A DNA stretch of 62,467 bases from Lachnospiraceae bacterium (GTDB taxonomy: Bacteria > Bacillota > Clostridia > Lachnospirales > Lachnospiraceae): NCBI GenBank assembly GCA_022790855.1, contig JAAVYA010000014.1, positions 1-62,467 of the forward strand, given 5' to 3'. Of the stretch, positions 35,883 through 44,062 are shown in pieces; position 1 is the stretch's first letter; the number at the start of each line of letters is the position of its first letter. Made by a program: the position numbers and the translations under genes. The notes under the pieces are model-generated. The model did not search any database. It worked only from the letters and a program-made list of their open reading frames with translations, and was not told the DNA's origin.

Positions 35883-36632
35883 ATGAAAGTCACATTTGTA
35901 CACCACAGTTGTTTTTGTGTGGAGATCGAAAGCAAAGTATTTATATTTGACTATTTTCAGGGAGACAGGATCGAAGGATTTTCCTTTGGGGGCAGCCTTC
36001 CGGAATTTTCCAGGGACCAGGAAATCTATGTATTTTCCAGTCACCAACACCGGGATCATTTTGATCTTGCTATTTTTTCCTGGCAGGAGAAATATCCGAA
36101 GATACAATATATCCTGGCAAAGGACATCCGGCTGGGAGACAATTATCTGATCAGAAACGGCGTTGATCCCAAGGCAAAGGATCGCATTCATTTTTTAAAG
36201 GGAAACGCATCTTTGGAGTTGGATGGAATCCTTGTGGAGACGTTTCCCTCCACCGACGAAGGCGTAGCGTTTTTGGTTACTTTTGCAGGAAAGAGTATCT
36301 ATCATGCCGGGGATCTTCACTGGTGGCATTGGGAAGGAGAGGAAGAGGTCTTTAACCAGTATCAGGAAAAGACCTATAAACGTCAGATTGATAAGCTGGC
36401 GGGAAGGCACATTGACATAGCCTTTGTGGTGATAGACCAGCGGCTTGGGGACGCAACGTTTTGGGGAATCAAATATTTTATGGAGCATGTGCAGGCGGAC
36501 CATGTGGTTCCCATGCATTTGTGGCAGAACTATGGGTTGATCGGTCAGCTCCAGTCATTGCAGGAGGCGGCTTCTGACAGGGAGCGGATTGTGGTGGTAG
36601 AGAAGGAAAATCAGGTACTGTTCGAGGATTAG
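35883..36632 (+). CDS. Metallo-beta-lactamase fold hydrolase (UlaG-like)
   Basis: A 249-residue soluble protein. HHSCFCVEIESKVFIFDYF opens the fold; SSHQHRDHFDLAIF is the HxHxDH metal site, and YHAGDLHWWHWEGE and VVPMHLWQNYG supply the other ligands. Related proteins include UlaG lactonases and uncharacterised MBL hydrolases. Starts 9 bases after the deaminase gene, so it is probably in the same transcript. Substrate unknown. Confidence 0.82.
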   Translation: MKVTFVHHSCFCVEIESKVFIFDYFQGDRIEGFSFGGSLPEFSRDQEIYVFSSHQHRDHFDLAIFSWQEKYPKIQYILAKDIRLGDNYLIRNGVDPKAKDRIHFLKGNASLELDGILVETFPSTDEGVAFLVTFAGKSIYHAGDLHWWHWEGEEEVFNQYQEKTYKRQIDKLAGRHIDIAFVVIDQRLGDATFWGIKYFMEHVQADHVVPMHLWQNYGLIGQLQSLQEAASDRERIVVVEKENQVLFED

Positions 36633-36647
36633 GAATGCGCATTCCGC

Positions 36648-36676
36648 TTGAAATGAGCCGGGGCATATGATATGAT
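36648..36676 (+). promoter_or_regulatory. Promoter of the small membrane protein-alaS operon
   Basis: TTGAAA (36648-36653), 17 bases, TATGAT (36671-36676). Just upstream is a perfect palindrome, GGAATGCGCATTCC (36632-36645). Confidence 0.65.
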
Positions 36677-36701
36677 AAAGCACAAATAGGAGGTGTATAC
36701 A

Positions 36702-36848
36702 ATGGCATTTTTGGGAAGTTTTCTGCAATATATTATAATTTTGGTCATACTGGCCGCACTTGGAGTGGCGGGCATGTTCCTGGGGAGAACTTTACGGATT
36801 CGAAAAGACGCCAAGACGGCGGAATCATCCGGGGATACAAATGAATAA
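36702..36848 (+). CDS. Small single-pass membrane protein (48 residues)
   Basis: ATG at 36702 behind TAGGAGG encodes MAFLGSFLQYIIILVILAAL and a further 28 residues: one membrane helix (residues 8-28) and a basic then acidic cytoplasmic tail ending DTNE. The gene is well formed (good ribosome site, own promoter) and ends 17 bases before alaS, so the two are probably co-transcribed. I do not recognise a family. Confidence 0.75.
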   Translation: MAFLGSFLQYIIILVILAALGVAGMFLGRTLRIRKDAKTAESSGDTNE

Positions 36849-36865
36849 AGGTTGGAGGAAGCGTT

Positions 36866-39520
36866 GTGAAACAATATGGAGTAAATGAACTGCGGAGAAT
36901 GTTCCTGGAGTTTTTTGAAAGCAAGGAACATCTGGTGATGAATAGTTTTTCCTTAGTACCGCATAATGACAACAGCCTGCTGTTAATTAATGCAGGCATG
37001 GCGCCGTTGAAGCCGTATTTTACAGGGCAGGAGATTCCTCCGAGAAGGCGGGTCACTACCTGTCAGAAGTGCATTCGCACCGGCGATATTGAGAACGTGG
37101 GGAAGACCGCCAGGCATCTTACGTTTTTTGAAATGCTGGGAAATTTTTCCTTTGGAGATTATTTTAAGAAGGAGGCCATCGCCTGGTCCTGGGAATTTTT
37201 GACCCAGGTGGTGGGAATGGAGCCGGAGCGGCTGTATCCCTCTATTTATGGAGAGGATGAGGAAGCCTTTGAGATCTGGACGAAAGAGATCGGCGTTCCG
37301 GCGGAGAAGATTACCCGTTTTTACCGGGACGAAGACGGTAACTGCGATAATTTTTGGGAACATGGCGCCGGTCCTTGCGGGCCTTGCTCCGAGATTTATT
37401 ATGACCGGGGAGAAAAATACGGCTGCGGCAGTCCGGATTGCAAGGTGGGCTGCGATTGCGACCGCTTTATGGAAGTGTGGAATAATGTATTCACCCAGTT
37501 CGACGGAGACGGACATGGCCATTATGAAGAGCTGGCGGCGAAAAATATTGATACGGGAATGGGCTTAGAGCGGCTGGCCGTTGTGGTGCAGGATGTGGAT
37601 TCTGTATTTGATATTGATACCATGAAAGCCATCCGTGATAAGATTTGTGAGATGGTAGGCGTAGTTTACAAAGAAAAAGAGGAACAGGATGTGTCCATCC
37701 GCTTGATCACGGATCATATCCGTTCCACCACTTTTATGGTATCCGACGGGATCATGCCTTCCAATGAAGGACGGGGCTATGTGCTCCGCCGCCTGATCCG
37801 CCGCGGGGCCCGCCATGGAAGGCTTTTGGGAATCCAGGGGCAGTTCCTTGCAAAATTAAGCGAGACGGTGATTGCGGAAAGCAAAGACGGCTATCCGGAA
37901 CTGGAGGAGAAGAAAGATTTTATTTTGAAGGTATTGACCCAGGAAGAGGAAAAGTTTAATAAAACCATTGACCAGGGGCTTTCGATTCTTTCCCAGCTTC
38001 AGGAGAAGATGAAGGAGGCGGGTGAGAAGACCCTTTCCGGTGAAGAAGCTTTTAAGCTGTACGATACCTATGGATTTCCGGTTGATTTAACCCAGGAAAT
38101 TTTAGAGGAGCAGGGTTTTTCCATTGATGAGCAGGGATTTGCAGCTTGTATGGAGCAGCAGCGGAACATGGCCAGAAGCGCCCGGAAAGAGACGAATTAT
38201 ATGGGCGCCGACGCCACGGTATACGATGAGATCGATCCTTGTGTAACTTCGGTATTTGTAGGCTATGACAGATTGAGCCATGAGTCTGAGATTACCGTAT
38301 TGACTACAGAGACAGAATTATCCGAGGCCTTGTCTGATGGGGAAAAAGGCACGATCATTGTGAAAGAGACGCCGTTTTATGCCACCATGGGCGGCCAGAA
38401 TGCCGATACGGGAAGTATCCGCCTGGGAGAAAATGAATTTCAGGTGGAGGATACCGTCAAGCTATTGGGAGGAAAGATCGCCCATATCGGAACGGTGAGA
38501 AAGGGTATGTTCAAAGTCGGGGATCAGGTTACCTTATCGGTGGATGCAAAGAAACGCGCACTGATTGGGAGGAACCACAGCGCCACCCATCTTTTGCAGA
38601 AAGCATTGCGGGAAGTGTTGGGCAGCCATGTAGAGCAGCATGGTTCCGACGTCAACGCGGACAAGCTCCGATTCGACTTTTCCCATTTTGCAGCTATGAC
38701 GAAGGAAGAACTGGCCAGGGTGGAAGCCATTGTCAATGAAAAAGTGGCGGAAGCGATTCCTGTGGTGACCCAGGAGATGTCCTTAGAGGAAGCCAAAAAA
38801 ACCGGCGCTATGGCGTTGTTTGGAGAAAAATACGGAGAAACCGTTCGGGTCGTGCGGATGGGGGATTTTTCCGTAGAACTCTGCGGCGGCACCCATGTGG
38901 AGAATACAAGCTCCATCGGAGCGTTTAAGATTCTGTCAGAATCCGGTATTGCGGCAGGCGTACGCCGAATCGAAGCCTTGACCTCCAGAGGAGTATTTGC
39001 GTATTATGACCAGTTGGAGGAGACGGTGCAGGCAGCCGCCCAGCTAGTGAAGACCACCCCGGCGGGCCTGGTGGAGAAGATCACCCACCTTTTGGCAGAC
39101 GTAAAGTCTCTTCAGAGTGAAAATGAATCCTTAAAAAGTAAGGCGGCCAAGGATGCCCTGGGAGATGTGATGGATCAGGTAACAGAAGTAAACGGCGTGA
39201 AGCTTTTAGCGGCCAGTGTGCCCGGCGTGGATATGAACGGGCTGCGGGAACTGGGAGACCAGTGGAAAGAGAAGCTTTCCCAGGGCGTGGTAGTTCTGGC
39301 TTCCGAGTGCGGCGGAAAAGTAAACCTGATTGCCATGGCTACGGAAGCGGCTATGAAACAAGGCGCCCATGCCGGTAATCTGATCAAAGCCATTGCGGCA
39401 AAAGTAGGCGGAGGCGGAGGCGGGCGGCCGAATATGGCCCAGGCCGGCGGCAAAAATCCGGCTGGAATACCGGACGCTATCGCTGCGGTTTCAGAGGTTT
39501 TGGCGGGGCAGTTGAAATAA
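36866..39520 (+). CDS. alaS: Alanyl-tRNA synthetase
   Basis: Charges tRNA-Ala. The 884-residue, full-length protein contains the class II core (NELRRMFLEFFESKEH, TFFEMLGNFSFGDYFKKEA, GMGLERLAVVVQ), the editing domain with NHSATHLLQKALREVLG and LCGGTHVENTSSIGAF, and the C-terminal DHHA1 domain ending in the Gly-rich KVGGGGGGRPNMAQAGG. GTG start 36866 after TTGGAGG. Confidence 0.97.
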   Translation: MKQYGVNELRRMFLEFFESKEHLVMNSFSLVPHNDNSLLLINAGMAPLKPYFTGQEIPPRRRVTTCQKCIRTGDIENVGKTARHLTFFEMLGNFSFGDYFKKEAIAWSWEFLTQVVGMEPERLYPSIYGEDEEAFEIWTKEIGVPAEKITRFYRDEDGNCDNFWEHGAGPCGPCSEIYYDRGEKYGCGSPDCKVGCDCDRFMEVWNNVFTQFDGDGHGHYEELAAKNIDTGMGLERLAVVVQDVDSVFDIDTMKAIRDKICEMVGVVYKEKEEQDVSIRLITDHIRSTTFMVSDGIMPSNEGRGYVLRRLIRRGARHGRLLGIQGQFLAKLSETVIAESKDGYPELEEKKDFILKVLTQEEEKFNKTIDQGLSILSQLQEKMKEAGEKTLSGEEAFKLYDTYGFPVDLTQEILEEQGFSIDEQGFAACMEQQRNMARSARKETNYMGADATVYDEIDPCVTSVFVGYDRLSHESEITVLTTETELSEALSDGEKGTIIVKETPFYATMGGQNADTGSIRLGENEFQVEDTVKLLGGKIAHIGTVRKGMFKVGDQVTLSVDAKKRALIGRNHSATHLLQKALREVLGSHVEQHGSDVNADKLRFDFSHFAAMTKEELARVEAIVNEKVAEAIPVVTQEMSLEEAKKTGAMALFGEKYGETVRVVRMGDFSVELCGGTHVENTSSIGAFKILSESGIAAGVRRIEALTSRGVFAYYDQLEETVQAAAQLVKTTPAGLVEKITHLLADVKSLQSENESLKSKAAKDALGDVMDQVTEVNGVKLLAASVPGVDMNGLRELGDQWKEKLSQGVVVLASECGGKVNLIAMATEAAMKQGAHAGNLIKAIAAKVGGGGGGRPNMAQAGGKNPAGIPDAIAAVSEVLAGQLK

Positions 39521-39623
39521 AGGGGGTTCGAATGGGGCGGCAGTTTGCAGAGCAGATGCTCTCTGTTGCTGGGAGAAAGGATTGGGTACAGAAGGAAATG
39601 GATGGAGAAAGAGGGAGATTTGG

Positions 39624-41900
39624 GTGAGGAGAAAGAGAATTTTATTTACAGGAATGCTGTTGCTGGCGCTGTTGCTTGGCGCTTCGCTTGATCTGGGGCA
39701 GGTGCATGCATCGGCCGTGAATGAGACAGGCCAGGAAGTAGCTGCGAAGAAGGAGCAGGCGGCAGACCCTAAAGAGGATCAGAAGCATGTTTTCTTTTAT
39801 CTTGGTGCTGATTTCGGAATCGAATACAAAGAATACTGGATGCCCCAAAAGGGGAAAAATAAGCCTATGACACTCTATTACACCTGTGTAAATCATACCG
39901 GCAGAAAGTTAAAGCTTACCGTGAAAAGTACCAATGAAAAGGTATTCAAGATTCACAGAGGAGCCACTGGGACGGTCGGGATCGACTCGGTTTTGGACGG
40001 TAAGTTCACGTACAGCCTGGAAGGAGTCGGCGCGGCGGAGCTGGTCGTGACCGTGGGCGGAGCATCCTTTCGCACACCGGTTTATGTCAGGCCGAATCAG
40101 ACGCAGATCATCAGTGTCAAACAAACCATGTTTCAGAAGGTGACGGTCAAATGGAAAAAAATCCCCGGCTGCAGCGGCTATCTGGTGGAACGCCGCAAAA
40201 AGAATGAACAGGCGTACAAGAAGGTGGCGACGGTTTACGGCGGCAGCAAGAGCAGTACGCAGATCAAGTCAAAATGGGACGTGGCCTATGAATACCGGGT
40301 GACGGGATTTGTAAAGGGCATTGCGGACGGTGAGCTGCATCTGGGAGAGAGCTCTGAGTGGAAGGAATGCACAATCACAAAGAGAGGGGCGGCCATTGCT
40401 TCAATAGAACGCTCCGGCAGTAAGCTTATTGTGAAATGGAAGAAGGAGCCGGATGCGATCGGCTACAAGCTCTATCGCTCAGACCGTGAGAATGGCAAAT
40501 ATAAATGTGTCTGTACGGCCAGCAGCAGCCGAACCTCGTTTTCCCAGAAGGTGGAAAAGGGAACGACTTATTATTATAAGCTGGTGACGGTCTATCCCCA
40601 GGGCAAAAGCGACGATTCCCCGGTTGTCGCGCGGATGATTCCCATGGCAAAAAGCTGCAAGGCCAAGGTGACGTCGGGAAACGGAATCTCCACGCTGAAT
40701 TTGGCCATTGAATCCACCAAGGGGAATTATGGGGGAGTGGATTATACATATTATTACCGGGTCGGCAAGAAGCTGCATATTGTCTGTGTGCAGAAGAACA
40801 AACGTCTGAACATTTATACGATGAATGCTAAGATGAAGGTGGAAAAAGCGAAGTCTATCAAGCTTGCCGGCGATTATTGGGGAGGCTTTTATCATGGGAC
40901 AGACGGGAATTTTTATGTGGTAGTTGGGTATGATAATCCTCAGGAGAGCCGAACTAAGACAGTGATTGAGGTACGCAAATACAACAGCAAATGGAAGCAT
41001 GTCAAGACAGCCCGCATACGGGGCGCAGCCTCCAATGTATTTGCGGGGATATACCGTCCGTTTGACGCCGGCAACTGCCAGATGGATATGCAGGGTAGCA
41101 CACTCTATCTGGTGACGTCGCGGACAATGTTTCGGGGAAATGACGGTGCGCGCCATCAGTCCAATATATCCTTTCAGATCAACACCAAGACGATGAAGGC
41201 AGTCGGAGCCAATGACAGTTATGTAAGCCATTCCTTCAATCAATATGTCAAGTTTAAAGACGGCTCCCTGTATGTTTTTGATCATGGCGACGCCTATCCT
41301 CGCAGCCTGTGTTTGACCATCGTAGACCGGTACGGAAAAAAGAACTATAGTTGGGACAGCAGGATCCCCATGTTTCAGCTTAAGGGAGGCACAGGTGAGA
41401 ATTACACTGGCTGTACGGCAGGCGGAATGGAGATCGGCACCAGAAGCATCCTGGTCTGCGGACGGGCCAAGCCCCACAAATACAAAATCCGGGGCGTGAC
41501 CGGCTACGGTAAGAATCTTTCGGACAATATCTTTGTCGCACTGACCAACCGCAAGACGAAAAAACCAAAGGTCGTATGGCTGACGAATTACAACCCGAAG
41601 AACAGCACCGTAAAGCTCAGCTGTCCCCGCATGGTCAAGCTGGGGGACGACCGTTTTGCCGTGCTCTTTGCAGCGGTGCAGAATAAGAAGAGTGTGCTGC
41701 ACTATATCGTGGTAGACGATGCCGGGAAAAAGATTTATTCCACCACCTACCCCAATCTGTCCTTTGTGTCTAGTTCCCAGCCGATTTTAAGCAATGGCTA
41801 CATTGTCTGGATGTCGGCGACGGAGCGGTATGAGTGGGGGCTCAACGGCATGACGAAGGTAACAGACCAGAAAATCAACCGTATTCCGGCAAAATATTGA
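39624..41900 (+). CDS. Secreted protein with two FN3 domains and a propeller-like C terminus
   Basis: A 758-residue exported protein: signal peptide VRRKRILFTGMLLLALLLGA with a probable cut after VHASA. An N-terminal beta domain (about 60-170), two FN3 domains (about 175-265 and 270-350, for example VTVKWKKIPGCSGYLVE and LIVKWKKEPDAIGYKLYRS), then a long beta-rich region of repeated blades (such as HIVCVQKNKRLNIYT and GSTLYLVTSR) that resembles a beta-propeller. Start chosen at GTG 39624 behind GAGGGAG, directly at the signal peptide. No cell-wall anchor seen. Function unknown. Confidence 0.72.
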   Translation: MRRKRILFTGMLLLALLLGASLDLGQVHASAVNETGQEVAAKKEQAADPKEDQKHVFFYLGADFGIEYKEYWMPQKGKNKPMTLYYTCVNHTGRKLKLTVKSTNEKVFKIHRGATGTVGIDSVLDGKFTYSLEGVGAAELVVTVGGASFRTPVYVRPNQTQIISVKQTMFQKVTVKWKKIPGCSGYLVERRKKNEQAYKKVATVYGGSKSSTQIKSKWDVAYEYRVTGFVKGIADGELHLGESSEWKECTITKRGAAIASIERSGSKLIVKWKKEPDAIGYKLYRSDRENGKYKCVCTASSSRTSFSQKVEKGTTYYYKLVTVYPQGKSDDSPVVARMIPMAKSCKAKVTSGNGISTLNLAIESTKGNYGGVDYTYYYRVGKKLHIVCVQKNKRLNIYTMNAKMKVEKAKSIKLAGDYWGGFYHGTDGNFYVVVGYDNPQESRTKTVIEVRKYNSKWKHVKTARIRGAASNVFAGIYRPFDAGNCQMDMQGSTLYLVTSRTMFRGNDGARHQSNISFQINTKTMKAVGANDSYVSHSFNQYVKFKDGSLYVFDHGDAYPRSLCLTIVDRYGKKNYSWDSRIPMFQLKGGTGENYTGCTAGGMEIGTRSILVCGRAKPHKYKIRGVTGYGKNLSDNIFVALTNRKTKKPKVVWLTNYNPKNSTVKLSCPRMVKLGDDRFAVLFAAVQNKKSVLHYIVVDDAGKKIYSTTYPNLSFVSSSQPILSNGYIVWMSATERYEWGLNGMTKVTDQKINRIPAKY

Positions 41901-41972
41901 GTGGCTGGATAAAGGAGAGCTTATGGAAGTCCCATTAATTGGAATAATAAATAAAAAAATGTAATTTAGTGG

Positions 41973-42000
41973 TTGACGAATGGAAAAATTATGGTATAAT
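41973..42000 (+). promoter_or_regulatory. Promoter of rpsU
   Basis: TTGACG (41973-41978), 16 bases, TATAAT (41995-42000), with a leader of about 70 nt. Confidence 0.82.
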
Positions 42001-42077
42001 TATCAATAGTGCAATGCAAAATACCCAAACAGTTGGTGTGCACAATACGCAACTGGAGGGAGGTTAGGTGTGAGACT

Positions 42078-42254
42078 ATGTCAAATGTTATCGTAAAAGA
42101 AAACGAGACTTTAGACAGCGCTTTACGCAGATTTAAAAGAAACTGTGCAAAGGCTGGCATTCAGCAGGAGATTCGTAAGAGAGAGCATTATGAGAAGCCC
42201 AGCGTGAAACGTAAAAAGAAATCCGAAGCTGCAAGAAAACGTAAATATAACTAA
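42078..42254 (+). CDS. rpsU: 30S ribosomal protein S21
   Basis: A 58-residue basic ribosomal protein, [20 protein letters not shown] followed by the typical [15 protein letters not shown] end. The upstream in-frame codons belong to the leader; the ATG at 42078 gives the conserved start, with GGGAGG at an unusually long distance (about 14 bases). Transcribed alone from its own promoter and closed by a terminator. Confidence 0.96.
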   Translation: MSNVIVKENETLDSALRRFKRNCAKAGIQQEIRKREHYEKPSVKRKKKSEAARKRKYN

Positions 42255-42261
42255 GAAAGAG

Positions 42262-42287
42262 GCTGTCCTTTGCGGCAGCTTTTTTCT
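42262..42287 (+). terminator. Terminator of rpsU
   Basis: GCTGTC pairs with GGCAGC around a 6-nt loop, followed by TTTTTTC. Confidence 0.75.
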
Positions 42288-42314
42288 TTTTTTGGGGTTT
42301 TTAGTGTGGGTGTG

Positions 42315-42604
42315 AATTGGTTAATGAGGGGGACGCCAGGGAAAAGGGGAGAGAAGCAGCCGGGAAATGGTCTGTGGATTTTTCCGGTTTCGAGATTAAG
42401 AATTCCTAAAATTCCTGATTTTTGCTAAAAACAAAACGAACATCCACAAACTCGCGCTGCTCAGACAGTGTGGATGTTCGTTTTAACGCAAAAAACAGGG
42501 ATTTAAGGACTTCTAAATCTCTGCAAAGTCAAAATCCGCAGACCATTTCCCGGCTGCTTCTCTCCCCTTTTCCCTGGCTGTGCATTTCATTCCCTTAACG
42601 AATT
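42315..42604. repeat. Palindromic repeat element, copy 2
   Basis: A 290-base element with inverted ends AATTGGTTAA and TTAACGAATT. The outer arms (GCCAGGGAAAAGGGGAGAGA at 42334, complement ending 42578) extend through AGCAGCCGGGAAATGGTCTG and its exact complement. The apex is AAACGAACATCCACA with TGTGGATGTTCGTTT, closing a loop that contains CTCGCGCTGCTCAGACA. About 85 percent alike copy 1 by eye, and where the stems differ both arms differ together. Confidence 0.9.
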
Positions 42605-42660
42605 GACATTGGCTAGTAACACGGTTACTTCTGGATTAAACTGGAAATCCCAACATACTC

Positions 42661-42689
42661 TTGATTCACGCTGCTTCAAGGTGTAAAAT
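42661..42689 (+). promoter_or_regulatory. Putative promoter of the structured RNA
   Basis: TTGATT (42661-42666), 17 bases, TAAAAT (42684-42689), which would start a transcript near 42696, about 46 nt before the long stem. Confidence 0.5.
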
Positions 42690-42741
42690 AGTTTAGACAT
42701 GCAGTACCTTTTAAAACAAACGGTGCATATTTTGATACACA

Positions 42742-42921
42742 GGCCATTTGGGACGGCGCTTCCTCTTAGCAAACATGTGAGGGCGCTCTTAACGGAGGTG
42801 AAATCCACTGCTTACGCAGACTTAGGGATGAAGGCTCTCCTGAATCCCTTAGTCGGAGTTAGCAGTTAGTTCACCGCAGTGTTGCCCGGGTTTGCGTGAG
42901 GAAACGCCGTCCCAAATGGCC
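42742..42921 (+). ncRNA. Candidate structured RNA, 180 nt, six nested stems
   Basis: P1: 42742-42765 pairs with 42898-42921 (24 bp, one mismatch). P2: GCAAAC 42769-42774 with GTTTGC 42890-42895. P3: GGGC 42781-42784 with GCCC 42884-42887. P4: GGTGAA 42797-42802 with TTCACC 42870-42875. P5: ACTGC 42807-42811 with GCAGT 42862-42866. P6: GACTTAGGGAT 42819-42829 with ATCCCTTAGTC 42844-42854 (one T-T mismatch). All stems nest in one rod with internal loops. There is no coding potential. 6S RNA or the raiA-type RNA are possible identities, but I cannot assign it. Confidence 0.6.
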
Positions 42922-42991
42922 GTCCCCCCTTCAAAATATCCCCCTCCCCTCACAGTAATTTCTGCAATTTTTACCATCTAAGGAGGTCAGA

Positions 42992-44044
42992 ATGAATAAT
43001 AACAAAAAGAAAAAGAAGATGCCAAAACGAAAAAGACAGGCAGTGAAAGTAATCGGCTTGTTTGTTCTTATTATTTTAATTTTAGTGCTTTCCGTGGTGG
43101 CGTTTGCTATGAGCAAGCTGACAAAGCTGGATCGGATTTCCATTGGAAAGAGGGATGTGGAGATCAATGATATGCCGGAGGAGACAAAAAAGAGCATGAA
43201 AGGCTATACCACATTAGCTCTTTTTGGGTTGGACAACCGTTCCAACGGCAGCTTCCAGAGCGGCAATAGCGATACCATAATTGTTGCCAGCATTAACAAT
43301 GATACAGGAGAGATCCGCATGGCTTCCGTCTATCGGGATACGTTTTTAGATATCGGAGAGGGCAGCTTCAATAAGGCCAATGCCGCTTATAATCAGGGAG
43401 GCCCTAAAAAGGCCATTAATATGTTGAATAGGAACCTTGACCTGAATATTACGGATTATGTCAGCGTGGACTTTAATGCCGTGGTGAAAGCAGTGGATGC
43501 CGTAGGCGGAATTGAGATGGAAGTTACGGGCGAAGAAGCAAAATATATCAATGGATATATTGAAGAGGTGGCCGAAGTAACCGGAACCAACAGTAATTAT
43601 GTTTCAGCTGGGAATCAGACCTTAGACGGCGTACAGGCAACGGCTTACGCCAGGATCCGCTATACCAGCGGCGCGGATTTCAAACGTACGGAGCGTCAGC
43701 GGACAGTTATTACAAAAGTTTTTGAAAAAGCAAAACAGGCGGATCTGCTTACCCTAAATAGTATTTTGGATACGCTGCTGCCGGAGATCTCCACCAGCCT
43801 GAGCGTGACAGAAATGCTTGGCCTGGCAAAGGATGTGGGGAAATATAATATGGGAGAGAATACAGGCTTCCCCTTTGAACGGCAGACAGCTCATATTGGC
43901 TCTATTACTTACGCAGAGGTAGCCGTTGATTTTGAAGCAAACGTAACCCAGTTACACAATTTCCTATATGGAAATGAAGGATATACTCCCTCTGGTACGG
44001 TAAAAGAACTTAGCGAAGCCATGAGGAACCAGGCAGGATTTTAA
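42992..44044 (+). CDS. LCP (LytR-CpsA-Psr) family wall-polymer ligase
   Basis: A 350-residue membrane-anchored enzyme that attaches teichoic acid-like polymers or capsule to peptidoglycan. Basic N terminus, one helix (VIGLFVLIILILVLSVVAFA), then the LCP domain with NSDTIIVASINNDTGEIRMA, ASVYRDTFLDIG, VDAVGGIEMEV and the Arg-rich TAYARIRYTSGADFKRTERQ. AAGGAGG precedes the ATG. Directly followed by a secreted glucosaminidase, consistent with cell-wall work. Confidence 0.92.
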   Translation: MNNNKKKKKMPKRKRQAVKVIGLFVLIILILVLSVVAFAMSKLTKLDRISIGKRDVEINDMPEETKKSMKGYTTLALFGLDNRSNGSFQSGNSDTIIVASINNDTGEIRMASVYRDTFLDIGEGSFNKANAAYNQGGPKKAINMLNRNLDLNITDYVSVDFNAVVKAVDAVGGIEMEVTGEEAKYINGYIEEVAEVTGTNSNYVSAGNQTLDGVQATAYARIRYTSGADFKRTERQRTVITKVFEKAKQADLLTLNSILDTLLPEISTSLSVTEMLGLAKDVGKYNMGENTGFPFERQTAHIGSITYAEVAVDFEANVTQLHNFLYGNEGYTPSGTVKELSEAMRNQAGF

Positions 44045-44062
44045 TGAGAGGATGGAGGAGAA

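Noticed and set aside
40479..41702. 407-residue open frame on the minus strand
   Set aside because: Lies wholly antisense to the secreted FN3 protein, which has signal peptide, ribosome site and domain matches; the antisense product is His/Ile-rich and unlike any family.
42587..42808. 73-residue minus-strand frame across the element/RNA region
   Set aside because: No ribosome site, overlaps the end of the palindromic element and the 5' part of the structured RNA, low-complexity Cys/Lys content.
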